This document shows positions 1 to 12,500 of a stretch of 54,424 nucleotides of DNA, piece by piece. Under the pieces are notes generated by a model. That model worked only from the letters and a program-made list of their open reading frames with translations. It had not been told where the DNA came from and did no database searches. A program made the position numbers and the translations under genes. The stretch comes from a bacterium BMS3Abin06 (GTDB taxonomy: Bacteria > Nitrospirota > Thermodesulfovibrionia > UBA6902): the NCBI GenBank assembly GCA_002897895.1, contig BDSY01000100.1, positions 1-54,424 of the forward strand. Direction: 5' to 3'. Within the stretch, counting starts at the first letter, position 1; each line of letters starts with the position of its first letter.

Positions 1-510
1 TTTGGCCTCTTTTGTTAGCGAATTAGTTAATTTAATACCACTTATTAATTTTTTTCTTTTGATAGCCATAAATAATGAATGTAAAAATACGTTGTATTTA
101 CAGTACATATAAAGACTACACAGTTATTATAATATACATGTAACATTATTGCAACTATTTTTAATTTAGATAATCTAAAAACACAAAAGAATTGTTCATC
201 CGGGTAGGTTTCTTAACAGAAGCCTTATAATTCGGGGGGTATTAAGATTCGCCAACTTCGATAATTAATGAATTTTATGATAAATTGTTAGGTGAATTAT
301 TTATGTGAAAATCCAGGCTTACAACCTACCTCTGTGCATTTATTAGATTTATGATAAAATTTTACGGAGCCGTTAACCACTCAATTGAGACAGAAGTGGA
401 AGATGCGCTGATAATCGGGTATATTATGGAAGTTTCAGTCAGGATACACGATAGTTGAAATGTATACGGGGTAAAAACAGCGGGAGTTATTTATTTGAAG
501 GGAAGAAAAT
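1..510. other. AT-rich non-coding leader region
   Basis: No gene is supported here. The first 300 bases are very AT-rich and have no homopolymer terminator or clear promoter that I can defend. A 35-codon open frame with an ATG at 351 and a stop at 456-458 on the + strand has no ribosome binding site and no recognisable family, so I do not call it. The last 25 bases contain the AAGGGA ribosome binding site of the antiporter gene. Confidence 0.5.
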
Positions 511-1767
511 ATGAGTATATTTGATATTGCATCAGCACTGGTACTTTTGGCTGCCCTGTTTGGATACCTGAACCTGAGATTTCTTAAATTGCCGTCAACA
601 ATAGGTCTCATGATAATCGCCCTTGTGAGTTCTCTGGCCATAATCCTCCTGGATCAGATCATCCCCTCTTATCACATGGGTGATATTATCCGTAAATTTA
701 TCGGCCGCATAGATCTTAACGAAACTCTTATGAAAGGAATGCTCGCTTTTCTTCTTTTTGCAGGAGCTCTCCATGTAAATTTTGACGATCTGTATGAACG
801 CAGATTTACCATAGCAAGCCTTGCCACAGCAGGAGTGATCATATCAACTATCCTGACAGGATATGCGACATACTATATCTTAAAGATAACCGGCCTTGAG
901 ATATCCCTTTTATACTCTCTGGTTTTCGGTGCGCTCATCTCACCTACAGACCCTGTGGCAGTAATCGGCATCTTAAAGACAGCAAAAACGTCAAAATCTC
1001 TTGAAGCAAAGATAACAGGTGAATCACTCTTCAATGACGGCGTAGGTATTGTAATATTCATTATTCTTGTTGCACTTGCTTCGGCCGGACCTGAAGCCGG
1101 CTTTAGTTTCATAGATGTAACGGTGCTTTTTTTCCGGGAGGCATTCGGCGGGGCTATGCTCGGTCTGGTTTTCGGATATGTGGCGTACATGGCATTGAAG
1201 AGTATTGATAACTATCAAATAGAAGTGCTTATAACACTGGCCCTCGTGATGTCCACCTATTCAGCCGCCTCCAGGCTTCACATGTCCGGCCCGATCGCCG
1301 AGGTCGTGGCCGGGCTGTTTGTCGGCAACCGTGGTAAACGTTTTGCCATGAGCACGACGACAATCGATCATGTTGAAAAATTCTGGTCTTTACTTGACGA
1401 TATACTAAATGCCGTCCTCTTTCTTCTCATCGGCCTTGAAGTCTTCGTGATTCAGCTCAGGTTTACATATCTGATAAGCGGCTTACTTCTCATTCCGACT
1501 GTTATTGCAGTCCGTTTCATCAGCGTTTCAATACCGATAAGTCTGCTGCAATTTAAAAAGGAATTCTCAAAGGGAGTTATCAGGATACTGACATGGAGCG
1601 GACTAAGGGGCGGGATCTCCGTTGCCCTCGTGCTGTCTCTCCCCCCCTTTGAGGGAAGGGACCTCCTCATTACATGCACTTACATAGTGGTACTCTTTTC
1701 CATCATCGTTCAGGGTCTGACTTTGAAACCTTTCATCAACAGGATTCAATCCGGTATAAACAGGTGA
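511..1767 (+). CDS. CPA1-family Na+/H+ antiporter (NhaP type)
   Basis: Inner-membrane cation/proton antiporter of 418 residues exchanging Na+ or K+ for H+ in pH and salt homeostasis. The protein is almost entirely hydrophobic helices. It carries the two CPA1 hallmarks: SPTDPVAV at about residues 144-151 and ESLFNDG at about 171-177, whose adjacent Asn-Asp (175-176) form the ion-binding site in characterised members. Length fits short NhaP proteins without a large cytosolic tail. The start follows AAGGGA by a suitable spacing. It is monocistronic and converges on the FmdB-type gene. Family assignment is firm; ion preference cannot be read from sequence. Confidence 0.93.
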   Translation: MSIFDIASALVLLAALFGYLNLRFLKLPSTIGLMIIALVSSLAIILLDQIIPSYHMGDIIRKFIGRIDLNETLMKGMLAFLLFAGALHVNFDDLYERRFTIASLATAGVIISTILTGYATYYILKITGLEISLLYSLVFGALISPTDPVAVIGILKTAKTSKSLEAKITGESLFNDGVGIVIFIILVALASAGPEAGFSFIDVTVLFFREAFGGAMLGLVFGYVAYMALKSIDNYQIEVLITLALVMSTYSAASRLHMSGPIAEVVAGLFVGNRGKRFAMSTTTIDHVEKFWSLLDDILNAVLFLLIGLEVFVIQLRFTYLISGLLLIPTVIAVRFISVSIPISLLQFKKEFSKGVIRILTWSGLRGGISVALVLSLPPFEGRDLLITCTYIVVLFSIIVQGLTLKPFINRIQSGINR

Positions 1768-1884
1768 CGAAGAAAGAATGTTTTGGGCTACTCACGATTC
1801 TACCGGGAGGGCATAACAAGAGGCAAAGTCATCGCTTTTCCGCCTTCTCTGCGCAATAGATACACAACAGCATTTGTATAAATC

Positions 1885-2376
1885 TTATAACTCATATAAT
1901 GTCTCATCTGTCTTATGCCGGGTTTTTCCGCCGCCTTTTTTGCCCCGGCCTTCAAATACAAAAGGTTCTTCTCCTTCAAGCAGGCCGCCCATCTCCTCCT
2001 CGATTTTTTCAGGGTCTTCTCCCCGCTCAAGGCGGCTCAGGGCTTCCTCCATGCCTGCTCCCATCTTCATTCCCGTTGCATCAGTGAGTTTTCTCATTAA
2101 ATTAGCTGCCTGCCTCGGATCGTCTTCATTGATTTTATCCGCTTCTTTGGCCAGCATGTTCATCGCCTTTTCCATCTTAGCCTCATCAACCGGCGGCATA
2201 CCGGCATCCATATCTTCTTCTTTTTTGCCTGACACGGCAGCGAAAAGAGACATCCGGCGCTTTAATTTAATATCCCTGCAATTCGGGCAATCAGGGATTT
2301 TCTCAGTATTGATAGTTCGCGACAGAAACTTATAAACCGTATTACATTTCTCACAATAGAATTCATAAATCGGCAT
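1885..2376 (-). CDS. FmdB-type zinc ribbon protein
   Basis: A 163-residue protein whose first 45 residues form a small zinc ribbon: MPIYEFYC followed by CEKC and CPNC, giving the paired CxxC of the FmdB (CxxC_CxxC_SSSS) family. The rest is acidic and helical and ends in a Gly/Lys-rich tail, longer than the usual 70-110 residue members. The family is described as putative regulatory protein, but no biochemical role is settled, and I infer none beyond zinc binding. A good AAGGAG lies just before the ATG. The gene stands alone between the antiporter and the ParE/Phd pair. Confidence 0.85.
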   Translation of the reverse strand: MPIYEFYCEKCNTVYKFLSRTINTEKIPDCPNCRDIKLKRRMSLFAAVSGKKEEDMDAGMPPVDEAKMEKAMNMLAKEADKINEDDPRQAANLMRKLTDATGMKMGAGMEEALSRLERGEDPEKIEEEMGGLLEGEEPFVFEGRGKKGGGKTRHKTDETLYEL

Positions 2377-2430
2377 TACGACTCTCCTTTTTATATAGTT
2401 ATCTTATTTCAATAATCAGAGTCCCTGGAG

Positions 2431-2730
2431 TCATGGCACTTTCAGATGTCTTTCACTTCTCCAGATGCGGACAATACGCACTCTCTTTTTGTCATATCTG
2501 TAAACAATCCGGAAAGGAGGATGAATTATTTCCCGGAAATGTTCAACATTAAATTCAGGAACAATGCGACCACTTAGAGGATGATGAGTAAGTCGTTCTA
2601 TCTGTGCAATGATCTCGCCTGTAAGCCGTTTCCCGACATGCGGCGCCCATTCGCTATTGTAATACGCCTGAATATCCTCTAAATCAGTCACAGCGGATAA
2701 AGCAAATGAGATTGTTACCTTAGCCGGCAT
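2431..2730 (-). CDS. RelE/ParE-family toxin
   Basis: A 99-residue type II toxin of the RelE/ParE superfamily. Seen in sequence: an N-terminal helix pair, then the conserved C-terminal block REIIHPPFRIVYRY and VRIVRIWRSERH that forms the last beta strands. ParE members poison gyrase and RelE members cleave mRNA. The residues here do not let me separate the two with certainty, although the block looks ParE-like. It sits one base downstream of the Phd-type antitoxin gene in the usual antitoxin-first order, so the pair is almost certainly co-transcribed and autoregulated. Confidence 0.88.
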   Translation of the reverse strand: MPAKVTISFALSAVTDLEDIQAYYNSEWAPHVGKRLTGEIIAQIERLTHHPLSGRIVPEFNVEHFREIIHPPFRIVYRYDKKRVRIVRIWRSERHLKVP

Positions 2731-2731
2731 C

Positions 2732-3001
2732 CTATTTCAACCCGATACGTTTCTTTACATCCTTCAGAGAAAGTTCCCTGCCTTCTTCAAGGTCCATTAA
2801 TCCCTCCACTACATCCTGCATGAAGATACGCTTTTCGGTTTCATTTTCATAGTCATTAAGTGATTGTACAACGGCAACCCCACGTCCTCTGTTTGTCAGC
2901 AACACCGGCCTGTGCGTCTCATTTACCTGAGAAACCACTTTGCCGGGATTTACCTTCAGGTCGCTTAGCGGGATTATATCTTCAGAAAATTTGGTGCCCA
3001 T
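2732..3001 (-). CDS. Phd/YefM-family antitoxin
   Basis: An 89-residue antitoxin. The N-terminal half has the Phd/YefM DNA-binding fold signature (IIPLSDLKVNPGKVV, then RPVLLTNRGRGVAVV). The charged C-terminal half would wrap the toxin encoded immediately downstream. It has a strong AAGGAGG ribosome binding site. The promoter and a direct repeat just upstream (separate entry) suggest autorepression by the antitoxin or the complex, as known for this family. Confidence 0.9.
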   Translation of the reverse strand: MGTKFSEDIIPLSDLKVNPGKVVSQVNETHRPVLLTNRGRGVAVVQSLNDYENETEKRIFMQDVVEGLMDLEEGRELSLKDVKKRIGLK

Positions 3002-3016
3002 AATAAACCTCCTTAC

Positions 3017-3065
3017 TGGTCTTGTTAATTGGTCTTATTATAGCACCTGTTTAAAGGTACATCAA
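3017..3065 (-). promoter_or_regulatory. Sigma-70-like promoter and direct-repeat operator of the Phd/ParE pair
   Basis: Read on the minus strand, TTGATG (3060-3065) and TATAAT (3037-3042) are separated by 17 bp, a near-consensus housekeeping promoter. Between the -10 and the start codon lie two direct repeats of TGGTCTT(G/A)TTA (+ strand sense) at 3017-3027 and 3030-3040. Their starts are 13 bp apart and the second overlaps the -10. That is a plausible Phd binding site; the operator role is inference. Confidence 0.6.
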
Positions 3066-3273
3066 GATGGTTTGCAAAAAATCTTTGGGTAATGCCGGTG
3101 GGGATCGGTGGGGTCAAATCTTTCATCGTGACAAATCTCATAAAAACTTTTAGCTTTTAGTCAAGAAAGATAATAAAACATTCCAACCACCGTAATGCTT
3201 CATTTTTTTAGCCGTTAAAAACGGTTCGGGCGGTTCAAACTGTTATCACTATTAAAACCTGCCTCAGAGACTG

Positions 3274-3633
3274 CTACTTTACGATGTGTCCCTGCCCGCT
3301 CCTTATTTTGATATAGGCTTTAAGCTTTTCTAAATCTTTTTGTTCAATCTGTGTGAAAGCAATCCCGAAATAGAAGCCCTGCTTTTGTCCTTTATGTCGT
3401 ATCATTCCTCTGGTTTTAAAACTCCGAACTTCGGGTAAGGTGATTATTAACTCTATCTCCCGGTCTATTATGCATCCGGCAAATTGATAAGGGACGTATA
3501 CACTTAATCCGCCTTCTCCAATATCTTTGGCCTTCAGTATGTCTATAAAGTTTTCCCCGACAAGATCAATAATTACCGGATTTAGTCTGTCCGGTATTAC
3601 TCTTACTTGATTTCTCCTGTGTTTATAAACCAT
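3274..3633 (-). CDS. PilZ-domain protein
   Basis: A single-domain PilZ protein of 119 residues. PilZ domains bind cyclic di-GMP through RxxxR and (D/N)xSxxG. Here R7xxxR11 is present, and the second motif reads DIGEGG at residues 37-42, so the usual Ser is Gly. Most ligand contacts are kept, but affinity may differ. The strand-rich core and short C-terminal helix fit the family. The start has AAGGGG upstream. No partner is adjacent, although the pilus tip locus lies about 5 kb away; any functional link to it is speculation. Confidence 0.82.
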   Translation of the reverse strand: MVYKHRRNQVRVIPDRLNPVIIDLVGENFIDILKAKDIGEGGLSVYVPYQFAGCIIDREIELIITLPEVRSFKTRGMIRHKGQKQGFYFGIAFTQIEQKDLEKLKAYIKIRSGQGHIVK

Positions 3634-3865
3634 TTTCCCCTTTATTCAGTAAATAGTTGCTTTCCGGGCTAATTTTAATTTTAGCTTAAATAAAGTGCAG
3701 TAGCAATCTTTTATTTAAAATTCAGGGGAACGGACTTAATCCTTTACGTGAGAGACCTCCTTACAGATGAGGAAGGAAGTCCACCTCAAGGAGGGAATAC
3801 TGCTTCCGGGCATAGAAAATTACCTTCACTCTTGAACTTAAGCAGCAACTATTGTAAAGTATTCT

Positions 3866-7609
<3,744 letters not shown>

Positions 7610-7629
7610 ACAGCAGGCGGGTTTATTAA

Positions 7630-7950
7630 ATGAGGAATATACGACGCAAGCAGGTTGAACACAACAGGAAAAGGAAAAGGCTTGTCTGCCTCACTTTTGG
7701 AATACTGCTTTTCATCTATTTCACTCTGACCATAATTATAGGTGAAAACGGTTTACTGAGGTACCTGGAACTGAAGTCTACGAGAGACACTCTTCTTACG
7801 GAAACGAAGGCAATCGGAAAACAGAACCAGGACATTAAAAGCCAGGTAGAAGCCCTCAAAAACGAACCGGACCTTGTTGAAGAGTTTGCCAGACAATACG
7901 GGCTCACCAGGGAAGGCGAATTAATTTTCAAGTTTGAAGACCGGCAGTAA
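7630..7950 (+). CDS. ftsB: FtsB/DivIC-family septum formation protein
   Basis: A 106-residue bitopic membrane protein of the divisome. A basic N-terminus (RRKQVEHNRKRKR) precedes a single transmembrane helix at about 17-37. A coiled coil follows at about 45-80, then a short C-terminal domain containing VEEFARQYGL, the typical FtsB/DivIC ending. In known systems FtsB pairs with FtsL and FtsQ to activate septal peptidoglycan synthesis. Position directly after eno supports the assignment. The ribosome binding site is weak, so expression may rely on readthrough from eno. Confidence 0.88.
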   Translation: MRNIRRKQVEHNRKRKRLVCLTFGILLFIYFTLTIIIGENGLLRYLELKSTRDTLLTETKAIGKQNQDIKSQVEALKNEPDLVEEFARQYGLTREGELIFKFEDRQ

Positions 7951-7965
7951 AAATAAAAAACAACC

Positions 7966-8022
7966 GTTCACAGTTACCGGTTTTTTAAAAAAACCGTGAA
8001 CCGTAAACCGGTAACTGTGAAC
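7966..8022. repeat. Perfect 18-bp inverted repeat between ftsB and queD
   Basis: GTTCACAGTTACCGGTTT (7966-7983) is exactly inverted at 8005-8022, and the loop carries a further GTGAACCG unit. It belongs to the CCGTTCAC-type family also seen at 8426, 16884 and 37536. It could fold into a long hairpin that ends the ftsB transcript or blocks readthrough into queD. Confidence 0.7.
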
Positions 8023-8051
8023 CGCTGCCGTAAGGCGGCCCTGGAGGTTTT

Positions 8052-8420
8052 ATGTTCGATCTAACAGTAGAACTACAATTTTCTGCCGCGCATCAGCTCA
8101 GGGGATATAAAGGCAAGTGTGAAGAACTGCACGGACATAACTGGAGGATCCAGATAACTGTCTCTTCGGATAAACTTAATGACACAGGAATGGTCATAGA
8201 CTTCCATGAATTAAAGACAATAGCCAATGAAGTCATTTCATCACTTGACCATTCTTTTTTGAATAAAGTTTTTCCGTTTACTGAAATAAACCCTTCTTCT
8301 GAAAATATCGCAAAATGGATATATGAATCGATCAGAAAAAAGATAAGTAAAAAGAATTGCAATATATCTTCAGTCACCGTATGGGAGAATGAAACATCAT
8401 CAGCGACATATTATGAGTAA
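8052..8420 (+). CDS. queD: 6-carboxytetrahydropterin synthase (QueD/PTPS family)
   Basis: Makes 6-carboxy-5,6,7,8-tetrahydropterin from 7,8-dihydroneopterin triphosphate in queuosine/7-deazapurine synthesis. The 122-residue protein has the zinc triad His14, His27 and His29 (SAAHQL and HGHNW), the catalytic Cys23 in CEELHGH, Asp50/His52 in IDFHE, His67 in LDHSFL and Glu112 in WENET. Residue 23 in the Cx3HGH context matches QueD rather than eukaryotic PTPS. GGAGG lies upstream. No other queuosine genes are nearby. Confidence 0.93.
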   Translation: MFDLTVELQFSAAHQLRGYKGKCEELHGHNWRIQITVSSDKLNDTGMVIDFHELKTIANEVISSLDHSFLNKVFPFTEINPSSENIAKWIYESIRKKISKKNCNISSVTVWENETSSATYYE

Positions 8421-8423
8421 GGT

Positions 8424-8605
8424 ATCCGTTCACAGGGGGCAGTTATCAGTTTTCCCCTCTTGAGAGGGGATTAAGGGGTGTGTGTCTTTATTCAGGCTAA
8501 TCTCGCTGTTGTTTCCGAAATGGTGAACCTTTTACTTCAGTTTTGGAGTATGGCAGGATATTCATTGTAAACACACCCCTGCACCCCTCTCAAGAGGGGA
8601 TTTCA
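8424..8605 (+). repeat. Palindrome-ended repeat element, copy 1
   Basis: About 180 bp beginning CCGTTCACAGGGGG, with CCCCTCTTGAGAGGGG near the left end and CCCCTCTCAAGAGGGG near the right end, each next to a (T)GGGGTGTGT block. The ends form long imperfect terminal inverted repeats. Copy 2, in the opposite orientation at 16758-16894, shares both ends but has a different, shorter centre. The hairpins could also act as terminators for the queD and pilus transcripts converging here. Confidence 0.7.
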
Positions 8606-8619
8606 GTCTTTCAGTTTTA

Positions 8620-9510
8620 TTATTCCTCTTCAAAGCCTATTAATATAGTAAAAGGCACGAGCAGCTTACCTCCGTGATTATCACTGACAGATACTTTGGC
8701 TTCGTAAAGACCTTCATCACCGGGCTGTACCTCCCATGTCATGATACCGCTTGACGGATCAACGGTCATGCCCTCCGGCCCCTCGATAAATTTATAGGTA
8801 AGATCGTCGTTGTCAGGATCAGTCGCAGTAATCCGGTATTTGTAAGTTTTCCCATCAAAAGAAGGTGCGCTTTCCAATATAACAGGAAGTGAGTTAAAAA
8901 CCTTGCTTTTCAGTTTGATACTTTTTCCATAATCTTCGCCGTCATAGGGCGTGGCTTCCACAGTGATCATGTCATCTCTTTTCAGTTCTGTGTCAAGGTA
9001 GCTTTCTTCACCGGCAAACCTGCCGTTGAGTGTCCATTTATATTTAAAGGAGATATTGTCTTTGTCTATATCATTTGCTTTCAGATCAACGGCCAGATCA
9101 GAGGAAGCCCTTGGTACCGGAGGCAGCAATGAAGCTTTAAGAATAACAGGTGGGGTGTTTTTTATTATTATCTTATTGGAACGGTATTCTTTGTCTCCGT
9201 CAACAATGACAGCCTGAACAACATCACCTTTTTTCAGCTCATCTGAAATAAGGCGGGGGCCCTTTGAAGAATCATCTCTGCTGTCGTTAATATACCACTG
9301 AACCTCACTATTCTTATTCGTCCGGAGTGATATAATTGTTTGTGCAGCAGCGTCAACCGGGCCGATGATCAGCCCGGAATCTGCAACCGGCTGCCCGGAT
9401 ACAGGAGGTGCCTTGTCTGCTTCCGGCGCTTTTGTATCATCAGAATATTCGCTGCAGCTCAACAGGGTTGCCGCCAATAATAATACTAAAATCCCCCTGG
9501 AAAGGATCAT
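8620..9510 (-). CDS. Exported lipoprotein with Ig/cadherin-like domains, last gene of the pilus tip operon
   Basis: A 296-residue predicted lipoprotein: an N-terminal hydrophobic segment ends in the lipobox LLSC with acceptor Cys19, then a Pro-rich linker. Beta-strand domains follow at about 45-120, 120-205 and 205-290. The last resembles a putative Ig (cadherin-like) domain, with ITATDPDNDDLTYKF and MTWEVQPGDEGLYEAKVSVSD. Its ATG overlaps the PilY1-1 stop by 4 bases, so translation is coupled. I do not know a named family. Context suggests an outer-membrane or periplasmic partner of the PilY1/minor-pilin complex, which is inference. Confidence 0.75.
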   Translation of the reverse strand: MILSRGILVLLLAATLLSCSEYSDDTKAPEADKAPPVSGQPVADSGLIIGPVDAAAQTIISLRTNKNSEVQWYINDSRDDSSKGPRLISDELKKGDVVQAVIVDGDKEYRSNKIIIKNTPPVILKASLLPPVPRASSDLAVDLKANDIDKDNISFKYKWTLNGRFAGEESYLDTELKRDDMITVEATPYDGEDYGKSIKLKSKVFNSLPVILESAPSFDGKTYKYRITATDPDNDDLTYKFIEGPEGMTVDPSSGIMTWEVQPGDEGLYEAKVSVSDNHGGKLLVPFTILIGFEEE

Positions 9511-12500
9511 GGAATCTGCTCACTCTTCCAGCCGGAGACAGCGCTTTTCAGTGAAAACGGAGTTATGCTCTCAATTTCAAGAATAGCGCCGGTTGACTGC
9601 TGGGCAAATCCCTTGCTTGTGCCGCTTGATGTTATCTGCGCGCTGAGGGATGACGGCATTCCTTTTCCCAGTTTTTTGACTCTTGCAACACTGTCAATAT
9701 TAATACTGCTGGATCCTCCTCCGGCAACTACATCAGCGGCATCTTTTTGTTCCTGAAATACATAACCCTGGTAAGCCGAACCTGTAGTATAATAAACCGC
9801 ATATATGTTGCTCTCTCCTTCGTAAGAGCATTCATTAATTCCCGGAATATAGCTTGCCCACGTTACAAGACCACCGAGGACAAGAGGTTTTGTGAACACC
9901 CTTTCACCACTATGGGTGAGAGTGTTGCCGGTAAAATCTACAGTTTCACCGAGGCTATCAAAGTACATTGCCCAGCCATCGCAGCTGTATGAAGCGCTTA
10001 ATAAATCCGACCATGTAGATACGGTTCCGCCGCATGCGCCGCTGATATCGGAGACAGTGCCGTCTATATCTACAGTTGCCGATGACATATCCAGCAAGCC
10101 TGTATAGGAATAGGTGCAATCCCCATCCCAGCAGCCGTCCTTGATAGCATAAAAAGCGCCTGCATCAGTCTGGTTTTTATCTGATGAGCCGAGGAACTCC
10201 CCTGTTCCGAAAAAGACCCAGAGTTTCGCCCTTCCGTCCATTGCCGATGAGGGCGCTGATGTTATTCTTTTTACAATATCTTTATTGCCGGCCATGCTGT
10301 CAACATCTCCAAGAGTCGAGAGTGTCCAGTCTGACGGCGTGCTCTGTGAACCTTTGTTTGTAGTTATCCTGCGTAAAAGGGCATTCCAGTTAGAGCCCTG
10401 CTTGTAGTTTTCACCCAGATATATCACATCTACATCATAGTCAATATCAACATCAACAGTAATCGGATCAGCCATAAATGTGTCTGAATTGCCGGTCAAT
10501 ATCTTCCAGAAGTTTGTGTCTTCTGTCCAGGTACTGATTACCCCGTCTGTTCCACCCGAGATTTTCAGGGCAAAGACATTTCCGTCCTGGAAGCTTGTGA
10601 GATTTGAGTTTGTATCATAGTCAACGGCTCCTGATCCGAAGATTGCAAACCACTCGTCTCCGATTTTCGCAACAGAAGGATAAGTCATGCTGAGGCCAAG
10701 ACCGGGGGAGGTAACTGTCCAGGGGTCTGAAAATGTCCATAGAAGTCTTGGCTCTAAAGGGTCGGTAATATCAAGGGCAAAGTATTCAGGAGAGGCGCTG
10801 TAGCTGTCTGATCCCGATGTCCAGCTTATATCTTTCCCGCCGTACCGGAATCCTCCGATGAGTATGGTTCCCCAGCCGTTTTTGTGAGTATCATCAGCAG
10901 TGAAGATTCTCGCATCTGTTATCTTTGGTTTTAAGTCCACATAATACACATGTGTATAGTCAGGGTCTGTCAGCCATTTCAGATGTGGCAAAAGGCCGCG
11001 CGGTACGAACGCCCAGAGCTCCTCTCCAAGCGTTTTAATTTGGCCATCGGTACAGAAGCTCTCGTCAAACTTCTTGTTTGCCGCATCAAAACAACCTGCA
11101 TTGAATGCATGGAGCATACCGTCATTTGCGCCCACGTAAACTACCTGTCTTCTTTTTAAATGAGTTGATCTGAAACCGGTATAAGAAGTATCCCCGTAAA
11201 GGAGGTCAAAGTTTTCCATTGGCCGGCCTACAACAGTGGGAGTTGAATTGATTATGTCGCCGAGCTTCCATACATTGTTCACCCCATCAATTGTAAGGTC
11301 TCTTTTTCTATATCCGTCAGTATGTCCGGAATCGGTTATGCCCGTAAGGTCGTCACCGCGTACCCAATCGATAATATTCTCTGCTTCCGTTTGATCCGCT
11401 GCCCTGAGATATGCCTGTAATGATGGTAAATCCGATGTGTTGCTCTTGTTAAAAAGAATTCTTGTGTATCCATCTATAGTGGAATAGATAGTCCTGTTTC
11501 CCGCGCTGGTCTCCCAGAGTTTTTTGCCGCCGTCCCATAGAGTGTTTACACTATCAAGATTACCTATCGAAACAGGTGTATCGGAGTCTTTTTCACCATC
11601 ACCATTTAAAGCATCACTGTATTTATTAACCTTAGTGCCTGCATCAGGATCATATTCCATCTCAATAATATAGTCGCTTTTTAGATCAAGGGTTTTGTCG
11701 CCATCTGTGTCTTCGCGCAGATTTCCATATCTGTCAACAAAAAACGCATGAAGATATCCAAGCCAGTTCCGGGATTCAACATCTTCCAGTTTTTCAGGAA
11801 AGAAATATGCCTGATAGATCGCGCCGTCTCCTTCTCCCGTGGTAGCAAGTACACTTACAGCCGTGCCGGAAGATGCGCGGCGGAGAATATCGGTAAGCGC
11901 CTTGATAAGGGTAGCTTCAAGCGCTGAGCCTTCCTGTGCCTCAAAATAGTTATCAGGAACATCATCACCGTCCTCGTCCCATTCACTGGGAAGATCAGGT
12001 ATATCATTATCATTATAATCTCTGAACCCTCCATACTTGGCTGTTTTCTGCAAGAGATCCTTTCCAACAGGAGACTCATCAAAGGCAAAGACCGTATATG
12101 TTGTTAAATTCTGGGTATCATCCCAGTCGCTTCTCAGGTCAGTCGTCTGGGCCCAGTAAGCCACACCTTCGAGATAGTATGTTCCGTCCATATTATTTGC
12201 GCTTACATTCCACTGGCTCGAGTATCCTTCGTTTTCGGCTATCTTGTCCATAGATGTTTTCACATCAAACCCGTCAGGGTCCGTCAGTGTAGAACCCCAA
12301 CTTCCTCCTGGCACATTTCTGTCCTTTGTTGATTCACCGTCGGTTATTATGAGAACAAAATTTTTCTGGCATTTACTTTGTATAGGGTCGTGGTTTTGGC
12401 CGTGGTCGCCGTCGTCGTGGTGGTCGCCGTCATGACATCCCTCAACGCCGCTCATTGCCCTGAAGTGCCGGGTGGCTTCATAGAGGGATTCCGCAAGGGG

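Noticed and set aside
351-458. 35-codon frame upstream of the antiporter
   Set aside because: No ribosome binding site, no recognisable motif, in an AT-rich region where short frames occur by chance.
3095-3240. GGTGGGGTCAAATCTTTCATCG stretch resembling flanks of REP-associated transposases
   Set aside because: Resemblance is from memory only and there is no transposase frame or clear pair of REP hairpins here.
3767-3835. 22-residue frame and an imperfect GACCTCCTT/AAGGAAGTC hairpin upstream of kdsB
   Set aside because: Very short, no ribosome binding site, one mismatch in the stem and no T-run; too weak to call a peptide, leader or terminator.
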